A stretch of 64,000 nucleotides of DNA from Planctomycetota bacterium (GTDB taxonomy: Bacteria; Planctomycetota; Phycisphaerae; Phycisphaerales; UBA5793): NCBI GenBank assembly GCA_013112555.1, contig JABFGK010000001.1, forward strand, positions 2,020,581-2,084,580. The letters run 5' to 3'. The translations under genes were made by a program, and so were the position numbers. The notes beneath the pieces were generated by a model. The model saw only the letters and a list, made by a program, of their open reading frames with translations, was not told the origin of the DNA and did not search any database. Position 1 is the stretch's first letter. Each line of letters starts with the position of its first letter. Positions 46,505-55,113 of this stretch are shown piece by piece.

Positions 46505-47140
46505 ATGGCACGTCAAATGGGTAATACGGTGCGGGATATGGGGGCAGCGATGATCGGCGTGGTCCTGATGGCTGTCTTGTGGATTGCACTATCGGCCGGC
46601 TGTGCCGGGCCGATTGACAATCAGGCATGCAGCGAGTTCATCGGCAGCGTCGAGCAGGCCCAGGCACCGGGGGCGGCCCCGACGGTTTCGATCACGGTGT
46701 TCCCGACCATTGTTCGCTCGAGTGAGGTGAGCCATGATGTGGATGCAGGCAAGGCAGCGGCCGACTACTTCACGTCGAACGGTTTGGCAGCAGTCACCTG
46801 GGACGAGGCTGGGCTCATTCCGGCCGGCGGGACGTGGGGGCACAACCAGGCAAAGATGTTCCGTCAGTCGATCGAGTCGTTTGCTCAATACCTGGCCGAC
46901 GCACCGATCAAGACCGACTACGCATTCGTGTCGGAGTACCTGATCTCCTCGAACGGCCGGCCGGTCGGCGTGCATGGGTATCTCCTGAAATCGGACGGGA
47001 CGCCGGCCTATGGTCTGCTGCTCAACTCGCATCACGAACCGTTTTACGAGACTGACCCGCAGACGATTGAGGACGCGACGACCGTGCTGTGCAATGGGAT
47101 GGCGCTTGACATGATGCCTGAGGCAGCAGACGGTGGCTGA
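46505..47140 (+). CDS. putative lipoprotein, function unknown
   Basis: The ATG at 46505, with AAGGAG eight bases before it, gives about 211 residues. It has an N-terminal hydrophobic stretch (MIGVVLMAVLWIALSAGC) ending in a lipobox-like Cys. The rest has no recognised domain; LLKSDGTPAYGLLLNSHHEPFYE is its most ordered-looking part. It overlaps the next gene by eight bases, so the two are likely coexpressed. Confidence 0.6.
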   Translation: MARQMGNTVRDMGAAMIGVVLMAVLWIALSAGCAGPIDNQACSEFIGSVEQAQAPGAAPTVSITVFPTIVRSSEVSHDVDAGKAAADYFTSNGLAAVTWDEAGLIPAGGTWGHNQAKMFRQSIESFAQYLADAPIKTDYAFVSEYLISSNGRPVGVHGYLLKSDGTPAYGLLLNSHHEPFYETDPQTIEDATTVLCNGMALDMMPEAADGG

Positions 47141-48137
47141 TTCACCGGTGGCCAACTCGGAACCTTCCACCACCCCCCCGCTGCCGAGCCACTGGCGTAG
47201 TGTGCTCGGCTGGGTTGCGGTCTGGTTGAACACGGTGGTGGCCGGCCTGTGGGCGTTCTGGGGATCGATCGAGGCCTTTCATGAAGGGTGGCGCTCGGAG
47301 ACCCTCCTGCTCAATGTGCTTTTCGTGGGTTTGTACCTAAGTTTCGCCGGCATCGCAGTCACTCTGGGCTTGCTCGGATTGCGCTTCCCACGGTCCGGAG
47401 GTGTGATCGTCTTACTCATCGGTAGTACATTTGCAGTATGGTTTCTCGGCATGCAGAATCTGTCGGACGCGCCGCCACTTAATATCGTGATCGGCGTAGC
47501 GATGGCAGGGTTCGGGGGGGTGCTGGGACTGCTGTGGTGGTTCGGTCGGCCGCGACGGAAACGGCTGGCATATACGGTGACATGGGGCGTACCGCTCGTG
47601 GTGGCCTGTGTATGCGGGGCGCAGCCTGCATGGCGAGTGGCCACACGGATCGACGATACCGGCGATCGCTCGGCTCAGGTCATTACATCAAACACGGGAC
47701 GAACGCTCGTGTGGGCCCCGCAAGGCCCGGGCTGGCCGACGGACCGCGGCTATACCTGGCAGGAGGCGATGGATATCTGTGCCCGTCTTGAGGCGGACGG
47801 CCGGTCGCTCGCTGACACTCCCCAGAACATCTGGCGGCTGCCGACCATCGAGGAATATGTGACATCGGCGATGCTGCATGGGGAGAATGCCGGCGGGACA
47901 TGGGAGGCATCGACCGGCACCGCACAGTACGAACGGCAGCCGGATAAGGAAGTCCCGCTGTGGAATCCGCAATCGCAGATCATCTACTGGTGGACATCAA
48001 CTGAGGTTGGAAAAGACAAAGCGTATCGCGTGGTCTATCACGGCGGTGTGTATGCCAAACCGAAGGTGCTCGGCATGGGCAGCGGCGCGTTCCGGGCCGT
48101 GCGGGATGCGACAGTAGCAGATGAGACAGGAGGGTAG
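47133..48137 (+). CDS. membrane protein with C-terminal DUF1566 (Lcl_C) domain
   Basis: The 334-residue protein has four or so membrane helices in the first 180 residues. The C-terminal domain carries TLVWAPQGPGW, WQEAMDICARL, NIWRLPTIEEYVTS and YWWTSTEVGKDKAYRVVYHGG, resembling Lcl_C / DUF1566. Those domains are typically extracytoplasmic and C-type-lectin-like. The GTG start overlaps the preceding lipoprotein stop by eight bases. The gene ends at a palindrome-rich junction. Confidence 0.66.
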   Translation: MADSPVANSEPSTTPPLPSHWRSVLGWVAVWLNTVVAGLWAFWGSIEAFHEGWRSETLLLNVLFVGLYLSFAGIAVTLGLLGLRFPRSGGVIVLLIGSTFAVWFLGMQNLSDAPPLNIVIGVAMAGFGGVLGLLWWFGRPRRKRLAYTVTWGVPLVVACVCGAQPAWRVATRIDDTGDRSAQVITSNTGRTLVWAPQGPGWPTDRGYTWQEAMDICARLEADGRSLADTPQNIWRLPTIEEYVTSAMLHGENAGGTWEASTGTAQYERQPDKEVPLWNPQSQIIYWWTSTEVGKDKAYRVVYHGGVYAKPKVLGMGSGAFRAVRDATVADETGG

Positions 48138-48153
48138 GACCGTGTCCGTATCT

Positions 48154-48218
48154 GTAGGTCAGGACGCCAGTCCTGACTGATTTGCTATCAGGACTCGTGA
48201 AACCTCGTCCTGACCTAC
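48154..48218. repeat. nested inverted-repeat element GTAGGTCAGGACG/CGTCCTGACCTAC, copy 1
   Basis: Thirteen-base outer arms are perfect complements. Inside, AGTCCTGA and TCAGGACT pair as a second stem. The last 30 bases match the element at 57954-58052 almost exactly. It lies between converging genes. Confidence 0.8.
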
Positions 48219-48233
48219 GGGCGTCTCGCCCGT
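48217..48233. repeat. hairpin ACGGGCG/CGCCCGT
   Basis: A seven-pair stem with a TCT loop lies directly after copy 1 of the nested element; a pyrimidine-rich stretch follows. Confidence 0.5.
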
Positions 48234-48249
48234 GCTTCTCCTCCTCTTC

Positions 48250-48276
48250 CGTCATTCCCGCGCACGCGGGAATCCA
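48250..48276. repeat. dispersed repeat CGTCATTCC...GGAATCCA, copy B
   Basis: ATTCCCGCG and CGCGGGAAT pair around CA. The outer arms equal those of the 27278 repeat. On the minus strand it encodes the last residues and stop of the 5-oxoprolinase gene. Confidence 0.65.
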
Positions 48277-51200
48277 TCTTCTTCCCCATTCCCAACCTGC
48301 CCCCACCCACCGCCGCCGGGCGTCATGAGGGTGAATCGATCACCCGCATTCAGGTCGCAGCCGTCAATCGAACTTAACTCGATGCGTTGTCCCGAGTCAT
48401 CATTATCACCGCCGCGCGTGACATACTGCACACCGGCTTGCCCGGCTTGCCCGCCGGCCATTCCATACGGCCCGGCCACCCGGTGTTGCGTCAGTAGCGA
48501 CAATGAGACCGGCTCGAGAAAACGAAACTCCCGGATCACGCCGTTCCCACCGATATGCTGCCCCAGCCCACCTGATCCTTCGCGTATCTGGAACCGCTCG
48601 ATGCGGGCAGGATAGCGATGTTCGACCACCTCAGGATCGGTAATGCATGTGTTCGTCATATGCGTATGAACCGCATCCGCACCGTCGCAGGTCGGGCCGG
48701 CCCCGGATCCGCCGCAGATCGTTTCGTAATACCCGAAGTTCTCATTGCCGAAGATGACGTTGTTCATCGTTCCCTGGCTGCACGCAGCCAACCCGAGCGC
48801 TTTGATCAGCGTATCGACCAGCCGCTGACTTGTTTCGACATTCCCGCCGGCTACCGCAGGACACGCTGTCGGATTCGTTCGATCAAATACCGGATTGAGC
48901 AGACACCCTTCCGGAAGAACAACCTCGAGGGGCTCCATGAACCCTTCGTTCAACGGCAACGGTTCATTAATAAGTAATCGCAGCACATAGATGATCGCAC
49001 TGTGAACGATGGCCGGCGTGGCATTCAGATTGCCTGGATGCGTATCACCGGTACCGGTAAAACCGAAGATGGCTGAATCGCCCTGGATGTCAATAGCAAC
49101 CTGTATCACGGTCCCGCAGTCGAGCCGTTCAACTGCTTCGAATCGACCATCGGCATGAGCCGAGAGGGCGGTACGAACACACTGAGCCGACTTGCTCTTG
49201 AGAGCCTTCATTGCTGCCCGAAGTTTGTGCGAGCCATGCTGCGATGCGAGCCGCTGCAATGTGGTTGCCCCACGGTGATTCGCAGCCACCGCGGCAGCCA
49301 TGTCAGCCAGGTTCTCATGGACGGATCGGGTAGGAGAGTCACCGGACGTTAGAAGATGCTGTATGTGCTGCCAATCCGGCTCGTTCCCTGCCCGAGCAAG
49401 GTGCATCGGGGGAATGATCACGCCTTCCTCAAGCAACGATTCAGCAGCCGGCGGCATGGAACCGGGTGCGATTCCCCCGATCTCAGCATGGTGCGCCCGG
49501 CTGGCAACATACCCGAGTCGGGTGGCACCGTCGCTGTCGAAGACCGGGGTGATTACTGTGACATCCGGCAGATGCGATCCGCCATATGCCGGGTGGTTGG
49601 TGATGATGATGTCGCCCCGCTCGATGTTGACAGTATCTCGCACGGTTCGAACGCACAGCCCGAGTGAGCCGAGATGAACCGGGATGTGTTTGGCGTTGGC
49701 AACGATTTCGCCGTCGGCATCGAGCAGCGCACACGAGAAGTCGAGCCGCTCCTTGACGTTTACAGACACAGCCGTTCGGCGAAGCATCTCCCCCATTTCC
49801 TCGGCCAGTGACTCAAATCGGCAGGTGAACAGTTCGAGTTCGACGGGCCCAATGTCACCGCTCGGCACCCGCCCACACGATTCATCAGACTTGAGGCTGA
49901 TCAAATCAGCAGCCGACTGATGGGTGAGGACGATCGCACCGGCCTGATCGATCCGCACCGACCAGTCGCGTTGGACGATCGTCGTGGCATGTGCTTCGAG
50001 AACCAGGGCCGGCCCTTCGATGGTAGTGCCGGGTGTCAGGTCGAGGCGGTCGTATGCATTGACATCGTGCCATGCCCCGTTGATATGAGTACGCATGACT
50101 CGGTGGAATGGGCCGCGATTTCGGTGCCAGGAGTCGGCCACGCTGGGAGCGGAGTTGGGTTCGGGCTGCTGCAACGATGCGCGCGGGGGGCGGACGTGGA
50201 GGCAACCACACGGACTGATTCAAGTTCGATGTCCCTTGTAGCCGGCGGTGGGTGGCCGTAGGTCTGCTGATAGTGCGTGGTGAATCGGTGCGACAGGGTT
50301 TCGACGGGCGACTCGTCCAGCCCCGTAGGCTCAATGTCAATAGCCAGTGCCGTATCCTGGCCGACCAGGCGCATATTTACAATGCACCGGCGGATTGATA
50401 CCGCAGCCTGTTCATCCGGGGCACACTCCAAGCGCACGCCGGCAACGGCTTCGGTCTCAAGTTGCTCGATGATCCCTTTCAGATTGGCAGCCGAGTCGGC
50501 GTTGAGGATCGTCAGAAGTTGTCGTTCGGCAAAGCGTTCGATGACGGCACGGCCCAGGCCGTAGGCACTGAGCAAGCCGGCATCGGGGGGGGATGATGAC
50601 GGTCTCGATTCCCAGAGCCGTGGCGACGCCACAGGCATGTTGCCCGCCGGCCCCGCCGAAGGCTACCAGTGCATAATCAACCGGATCGTACCCGCGTTGG
50701 GCCGAGATTTTCCGGATCGCATTGGCCATTCGCTCATCGGCAATACTGAGCAGACCGTTGAGGATCTGCATCTCATCAGCCGCAGCCGTGCCGTCTGTTT
50801 CTGAGACGAGGCTGAGCAACTCGTTGAAGCGGGCGCGGGCAGCGTGCACGTCGATGGGGATGCCGAACCGCTCGGGATCGAGTCGCCCCATCAGCAGGTT
50901 GACATCGGTGATGGTCAGCGGCCCGGAGCGGCCGTAGCAGGCAGGGCCGGGGACGGCGCCCGGCACTCTCAGGGCCGACGCGGAGTGCCTGCCCGTCGAA
51001 CCAGCAGATGGAGCCTCCGCCGGCAGCCACGGTTTCGATCGCCAGTGCCGGGGCAAGCAGGTGTGCCTGGCCGACAGTCTGTTCAAAGCGGTACTCGAAG
51101 TCACCGTCGCAGCGTGAGACGTCGGTGCTGGTTCCCCCCATATCGAACGTGATGATGCGTGTGATTCCGGATCGTGCTGCCGATGCTGCAGCCCCGGCCA

Positions 51201-52248
51201 CCCCACCGGCGGGCCCACTGAGCAGCGAGTCCTTGGGGCGAAATGCCTTGCTGCCGACCAGCCCGCCTGCACTTGTCATGACATGAAGTACCGGCACCGA
51301 TGCATCGGGCACTGCCTGGGACGCCTGTTCGATATCGCGGAGGTAGTTCTCGATGATGGGGCTGAGCGTGGCATTGACGACGGCTGTCTCGGCTCGGTGC
51401 AGCAGCCGAATCATGGGGGCCACATCGTGTGACATGGATATGTGACAAAAGCCACACTCCCGGAGACAGGCTGCGACGGCCTGTTCATGCGCCGGGTTGA
51501 ACGTGCTGTGCATCAGCGCGACGGCGGCCGTTGTGATCCCCTCGGCAGCAAGTGTGTCGGCCTGCCGGCGAACACCATCAAGGTCCAACGGCCGGAGGAC
51601 CGACCCGTCCGGGGCCAGGCGTTCATCGACCTCGGTGACGGCAGCATACAGCGGCTCAGGTTTGATAATCTCGAGCGCAAACAGATCGGGGCGTTGCTGG
51701 GTTCCAATGCGAAGCAGGTCGGCAAAGCCGCGTGTGATGAACAGGGCCGTCGGGGCACCCTTTCGTTGGAGGAGCGCATTGGTGCCTCGGGTGGTGGCCA
51801 GTCGCAGCCGCATGGGAGGGAGGGGGCTGCCTGCACCGGTGGCCGTGATGACACGGGCTGCCAGTATGGGGGCCGGCTCATTGGGGACCGAAAACTCGAT
51901 CGTGGTGCCGATGGCAGGCGATGACTGCGGATCAGATGGGCGGTCGAGTTGGATCGTGTGCGTGGGGCCGTCGACCAGTCCTGCGACAGCAGCCTCCCAT
52001 GGCCCGCAACGTGCCGTCATGCCAACCAGGTACCGCGGGCGTGCTGTGTGGGGCAAGTCGATCGTCAGGTGATCAGCCGCCGGGATATCCGTGACACGTG
52101 CGCGAATGGCACTGCTGCTGAGCACTTTGGCCCGCAGGAGTGTCTGCGAGTCATTCGGCCCGATGGCCAGGCAGTCGGTAAAGGTCCCGCCGGTATCGAT
52201 CCAGAGTTGCCAGGGGGCGGGCTGAGGGTGTGTGGGGTCGGTGGTCAT
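48252..52248 (-). pseudogene. 5-oxoprolinase / hydantoinase (HyuA-HyuB fusion), three frameshifts as sequenced
   Basis: ATP-dependent 5-oxoprolinase opens 5-oxoproline to glutamate. The first frame (52248 to about 50960) has WIDTGGTFTDCLA and AAGGGSICWFDGQALRVGPESAG. The second starts AVPGPACYG and includes ALVAFGGAGGQHACG. The third resumes at DAGLLSAYGLGRAV. The fourth (to the end) is the HyuB half, with [23 protein letters not shown]. The joins are near 50957-50961, in G8 at 50585-50592, and in G6 at 50185-50190. Corrected (-1, -1, +1), it is about 1331 residues, near the eukaryotic-type enzyme. The last residues DGFPRARE are encoded by a dispersed repeat. It is divergent from rsmH. Confidence 0.85.
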
Positions 52249-52339
52249 CTGCCGGTCATGGTACGCCAAAAGGCGGTATGATGCATCGGCTGACCGGGGG
52301 GGCGGTGTATGACGACGCGACGACGAGTATCAGCGAGGT

Positions 52340-53500
52340 GTGGTGTTGGATTCCGGTCATGAACCCGTATTGCTCGACAAGATCCTGGCTGTATTGCAGC
52401 CGATGGCCGGCGACACGTATGTCGATCTCACGATCGGGCGTGGCGGCCATGCTCAGGCGATGGCGGAAGCGGTCGGACCGAGCGGGCTTGTGGTCGGATT
52501 CGATCTTGACCGCGGCAACCTCGAGTATGCGATGCAGCGGCTTGGGGGGGTGGTTCTGGATACTCCTGCAGAGTTGGGACGGGTCGTTTCGGACTCATCT
52601 GCGGCCCGCAGTGTGGGCAGCGGCTGCCGCGCGATCGGGATTCATGCCGGATATGCCCAGGCCGCATCGATTCTCGGGGCCGGCAGTGTCACGGCCGACC
52701 TGATTCTGGCAGATGTCGGGTTCTCATCAGTACACGTTGATGATCCCGAACGCGGGTTCTCGTTTCAGTCAGACGGCCCGCTTGACATGCGATATGACAG
52801 GGCCCAGCGCCTCACGGCCGCGATGATTGTGAACGAGACGGAGCAGGAGGAACTCGCGAACTTGATCTACCGCTACGGGGAGGAGCGAATGAGCCGAAAA
52901 ATCGCGGCTGCGATTGTTGCAAATCGCAACGAGTACCCGATAGAAACTACGGCACGGCTTGCGCATGTGGTTCGTGACGCGGTTCCCGGTGGCTCTCATC
53001 GTCGTGGTCGTCGCAGTTCAGCACGACCGTCCCCTTCACGTCGGCGTCATGGGATTGATCCGGCAACCAGAACCTTCCAAGCGATCCGAATCGTTGTGAA
53101 CGACGAACTCGGGAGCCTGGAACGGTTGATGGAGGCGATTTCGCTGTCGGCGTCTGTCCCGGCAGCCACGGAGTCACCTGTTGCGACCACGGAAGGAGAG
53201 TGGGGCGCTGCCCGATGGCTGAGCAGTTCAGCCCGGGCGGCCATCATCAGTTTTCACTCTCTCGAAGATCGCATTGTGAAGCAAGCCGTCAATCGCATGG
53301 CAGACGGGGGTGGGATTGCTCCGTTGTGGCTGAAGGACTCGGCCACCCAGGAGGAGCGAGACGGTGATGCGGGTCGGCTGGAATGCACACGCACCCGCAG
53401 GAGTCGCGTCATCACGGCTGATGACAAGGAGATCGACAGGAACCCGAGATCACGACCTGCCAAGATGCGGGCATGGACAATGGGGCGGGGCCAGGACTAG
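52340..53500 (+). CDS. rsmH: 16S rRNA (cytosine1402-N4)-methyltransferase RsmH
   Basis: RsmH (MraW) methylates C1402 of 16S rRNA with SAM. HEPVLLDKIL and YVDLTIGRGGHAQA are the N-terminal SAM-site motifs; FSFQSDGPLDMRYD, IDPATRTFQAIRIVVNDEL and AIISFHSLEDRIVK are all typical. At 386 residues it is longer than the usual 310-350. One insertion is very basic (about residues 215-232, SHRRGRRSS... RRRH); another is Ser/Ala/Thr-rich (about 270-290). The GTG start follows a GAGG-like site. mraZ is not upstream. It opens a reduced division cluster. Confidence 0.92.
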   Translation: MVLDSGHEPVLLDKILAVLQPMAGDTYVDLTIGRGGHAQAMAEAVGPSGLVVGFDLDRGNLEYAMQRLGGVVLDTPAELGRVVSDSSAARSVGSGCRAIGIHAGYAQAASILGAGSVTADLILADVGFSSVHVDDPERGFSFQSDGPLDMRYDRAQRLTAAMIVNETEQEELANLIYRYGEERMSRKIAAAIVANRNEYPIETTARLAHVVRDAVPGGSHRRGRRSSARPSPSRRRHGIDPATRTFQAIRIVVNDELGSLERLMEAISLSASVPAATESPVATTEGEWGAARWLSSSARAAIISFHSLEDRIVKQAVNRMADGGGIAPLWLKDSATQEERDGDAGRLECTRTRRSRVITADDKEIDRNPRSRPAKMRAWTMGRGQD

Positions 53501-53638
53501 GAGTAGCCGCGACGCTGAGTTTGTATCCGGCTGGACCAATCCGGACGAGCAAGCCGCACCGGGCTTGAGAGACTGAACCGGGACGCCAGGACGGTGACAC
53601 CACAATCCACCACTCGCTTTGCAGGGACGCGAAGCCCC

Positions 53639-54706
53639 ATGACCAGAAGCCACAAACTATCGTTGATCATCGGATTCAGCCTCGTACTGGTTGTTGCGAT
53701 CATCATTACCGACCACCTGACGCAGGGGCCGCGCACGGAATCAGCCCGATTCGATACGCAGCGCCGACAGGACTTCAATGCATCACCTCTGGGCGACACG
53801 GCCAGCATCCCACCGACGTTACGAGGAAGCGGCACCCCCGACGGGAGGGACGGCCAGGGCACCGGTGGTTCAAACAACGAGCGACCGATCATCTCGCTGC
53901 GCCCCGACAGCGAGACCAGGGCCGGCACCATTGCGGAGCCGGGCGGGTTCGAACAAGGCGACGAGCAGCAGCCGAACGTGAGAGGCAATCGCCCCACTCA
54001 ATCGCCACCGCTGCTGGGCACAAACCGTGACTCGACCGGTCCCGGCTCCGTCACCACCGGCGATCGGGTGCATGTTGTTCGAGCCGATGACACGCTGTAT
54101 TCGATTGCCATCCTGTATTACGGTGATGGTTCCCTGTGGCCGCAGCTGGCAGCGTACAACATTGATCGCGTGCCGCAGAACCTCCAGATTGGCCCGGGGC
54201 TGCAATTGCGTATTCCGGCGCGCGATGTCCTGTTGGGCCCGGCTGAGCCGACCCGTACTCCAGGCGCGGGACAATCAGGGGCCGAGACGGCCGGATCATC
54301 GGAATACATTTCGTACACGGTCACGACCGGGGACACGCTGACGGAACTGGCACAAGACTACATGGGATCCACGAGACGGTGGCAGGAACTCTACGACTTG
54401 AATCGTGAAGTGATTCGCGACCCGGATCGGTTGATCATTGGCACGGTCATTCGCATCCCGTCGAGAAGTGGCCGGAATACCCCGGTCGAGCCACCCACGC
54501 AGGGCCCAGCCCGATCCAACGGTACTCCGAGCGATGCGGAGTATGTCTCGTACACGATCCAGGCCGGTGACACGTTGACGGAACTGGCCCAGGAGTACAT
54601 GGGCACGATGAGACGGTGGCAGGAACTCTACGATCTGAATCGTGATGTCATTCGGGACCCGGACCGACCACTCATCGGCACGGTCATTCGTATTCCCCGG
54701 CAGTGA
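53639..54706 (+). CDS. membrane-anchored protein with three LysM domains
   Basis: After one N-terminal membrane helix (LSLIIGFSLVLVVAIIITDHL) and a long disordered Pro/Thr/Gly-rich linker (to about residue 140) come three LysM modules: VHVVRADDTLYSIAILYYG, YISYTVTTGDTLTELAQDYMG and YVSYTIQAGDTLTELAQEYMG. Each ends in a RIP motif; the last two are nearly identical, a recent internal duplication. LysM binds peptidoglycan GlcNAc, so it is likely a cell-wall-binding periplasmic protein. The position between rsmH and ftsL is where the family's division cluster usually has no such gene. A GTG at 53594 is an alternative start. Confidence 0.82.
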   Translation: MTRSHKLSLIIGFSLVLVVAIIITDHLTQGPRTESARFDTQRRQDFNASPLGDTASIPPTLRGSGTPDGRDGQGTGGSNNERPIISLRPDSETRAGTIAEPGGFEQGDEQQPNVRGNRPTQSPPLLGTNRDSTGPGSVTTGDRVHVVRADDTLYSIAILYYGDGSLWPQLAAYNIDRVPQNLQIGPGLQLRIPARDVLLGPAEPTRTPGAGQSGAETAGSSEYISYTVTTGDTLTELAQDYMGSTRRWQELYDLNREVIRDPDRLIIGTVIRIPSRSGRNTPVEPPTQGPARSNGTPSDAEYVSYTIQAGDTLTELAQEYMGTMRRWQELYDLNRDVIRDPDRPLIGTVIRIPRQ

Positions 54707-54762
54707 GAGGCCGAGCGTGCCGGCTGCGTGTTGACGCCACGCCATCTGGAGGCTGAGTCCGT

Positions 54763-55113
54763 ATGTTCTGGAAGATTGCTGTTTCGATTATCTGGATTGG
54801 CATCTCAGCCGTCGGGCTGCTGATGATTCGCCAGCAGCGCATTGATGCGGTGCATGACCAGGCTGTGATTCATGCGCGTCTGCTGCACAAGCGGCAACTG
54901 CTCTGGCAGTTGCGTATCGAGACTCATGAAATGCTGACGCCGGAGCATGTCGCTGCACTGATTGAGCAGTACAGCCGGGAGAACGGTGTGACGTTCAAAC
55001 CGCTGCTGATTGATCCCTGCCTGCCGCCGGTGCATGTCGGGCCGGTGATTCAATCTGCACAGTCGCCGTCACAACCGGCAACCCCCGTGGACCGACGGGA
55101 GGTCGTCGGGTGA
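54763..55113 (+). CDS. FtsL-like small bitopic protein
   Basis: The 116-residue protein has one N-terminal membrane helix (KIAVSIIWIGISAVGLLMI) followed by a helical region (about 25-75) that could form a coiled coil, then a Pro/Ser-rich tail. Size, topology and place directly before ftsI match FtsL of the divisome. FtsL sequences are too diverged for a motif-based call, so this rests on context. Its TGA overlaps the ftsI GTG start (GTGA). Confidence 0.6.
   Translation: MFWKIAVSIIWIGISAVGLLMIRQQRIDAVHDQAVIHARLLHKRQLLWQLRIETHEMLTPEHVAALIEQYSRENGVTFKPLLIDPCLPPVHVGPVIQSAQSPSQPATPVDRREVVG

Noticed and set aside
50036-50638. Separate genes for the middle segments of 5-oxoprolinase
   Set aside because: Each segment continues the same family alignment without overlap, so they are parts of one frameshifted gene.
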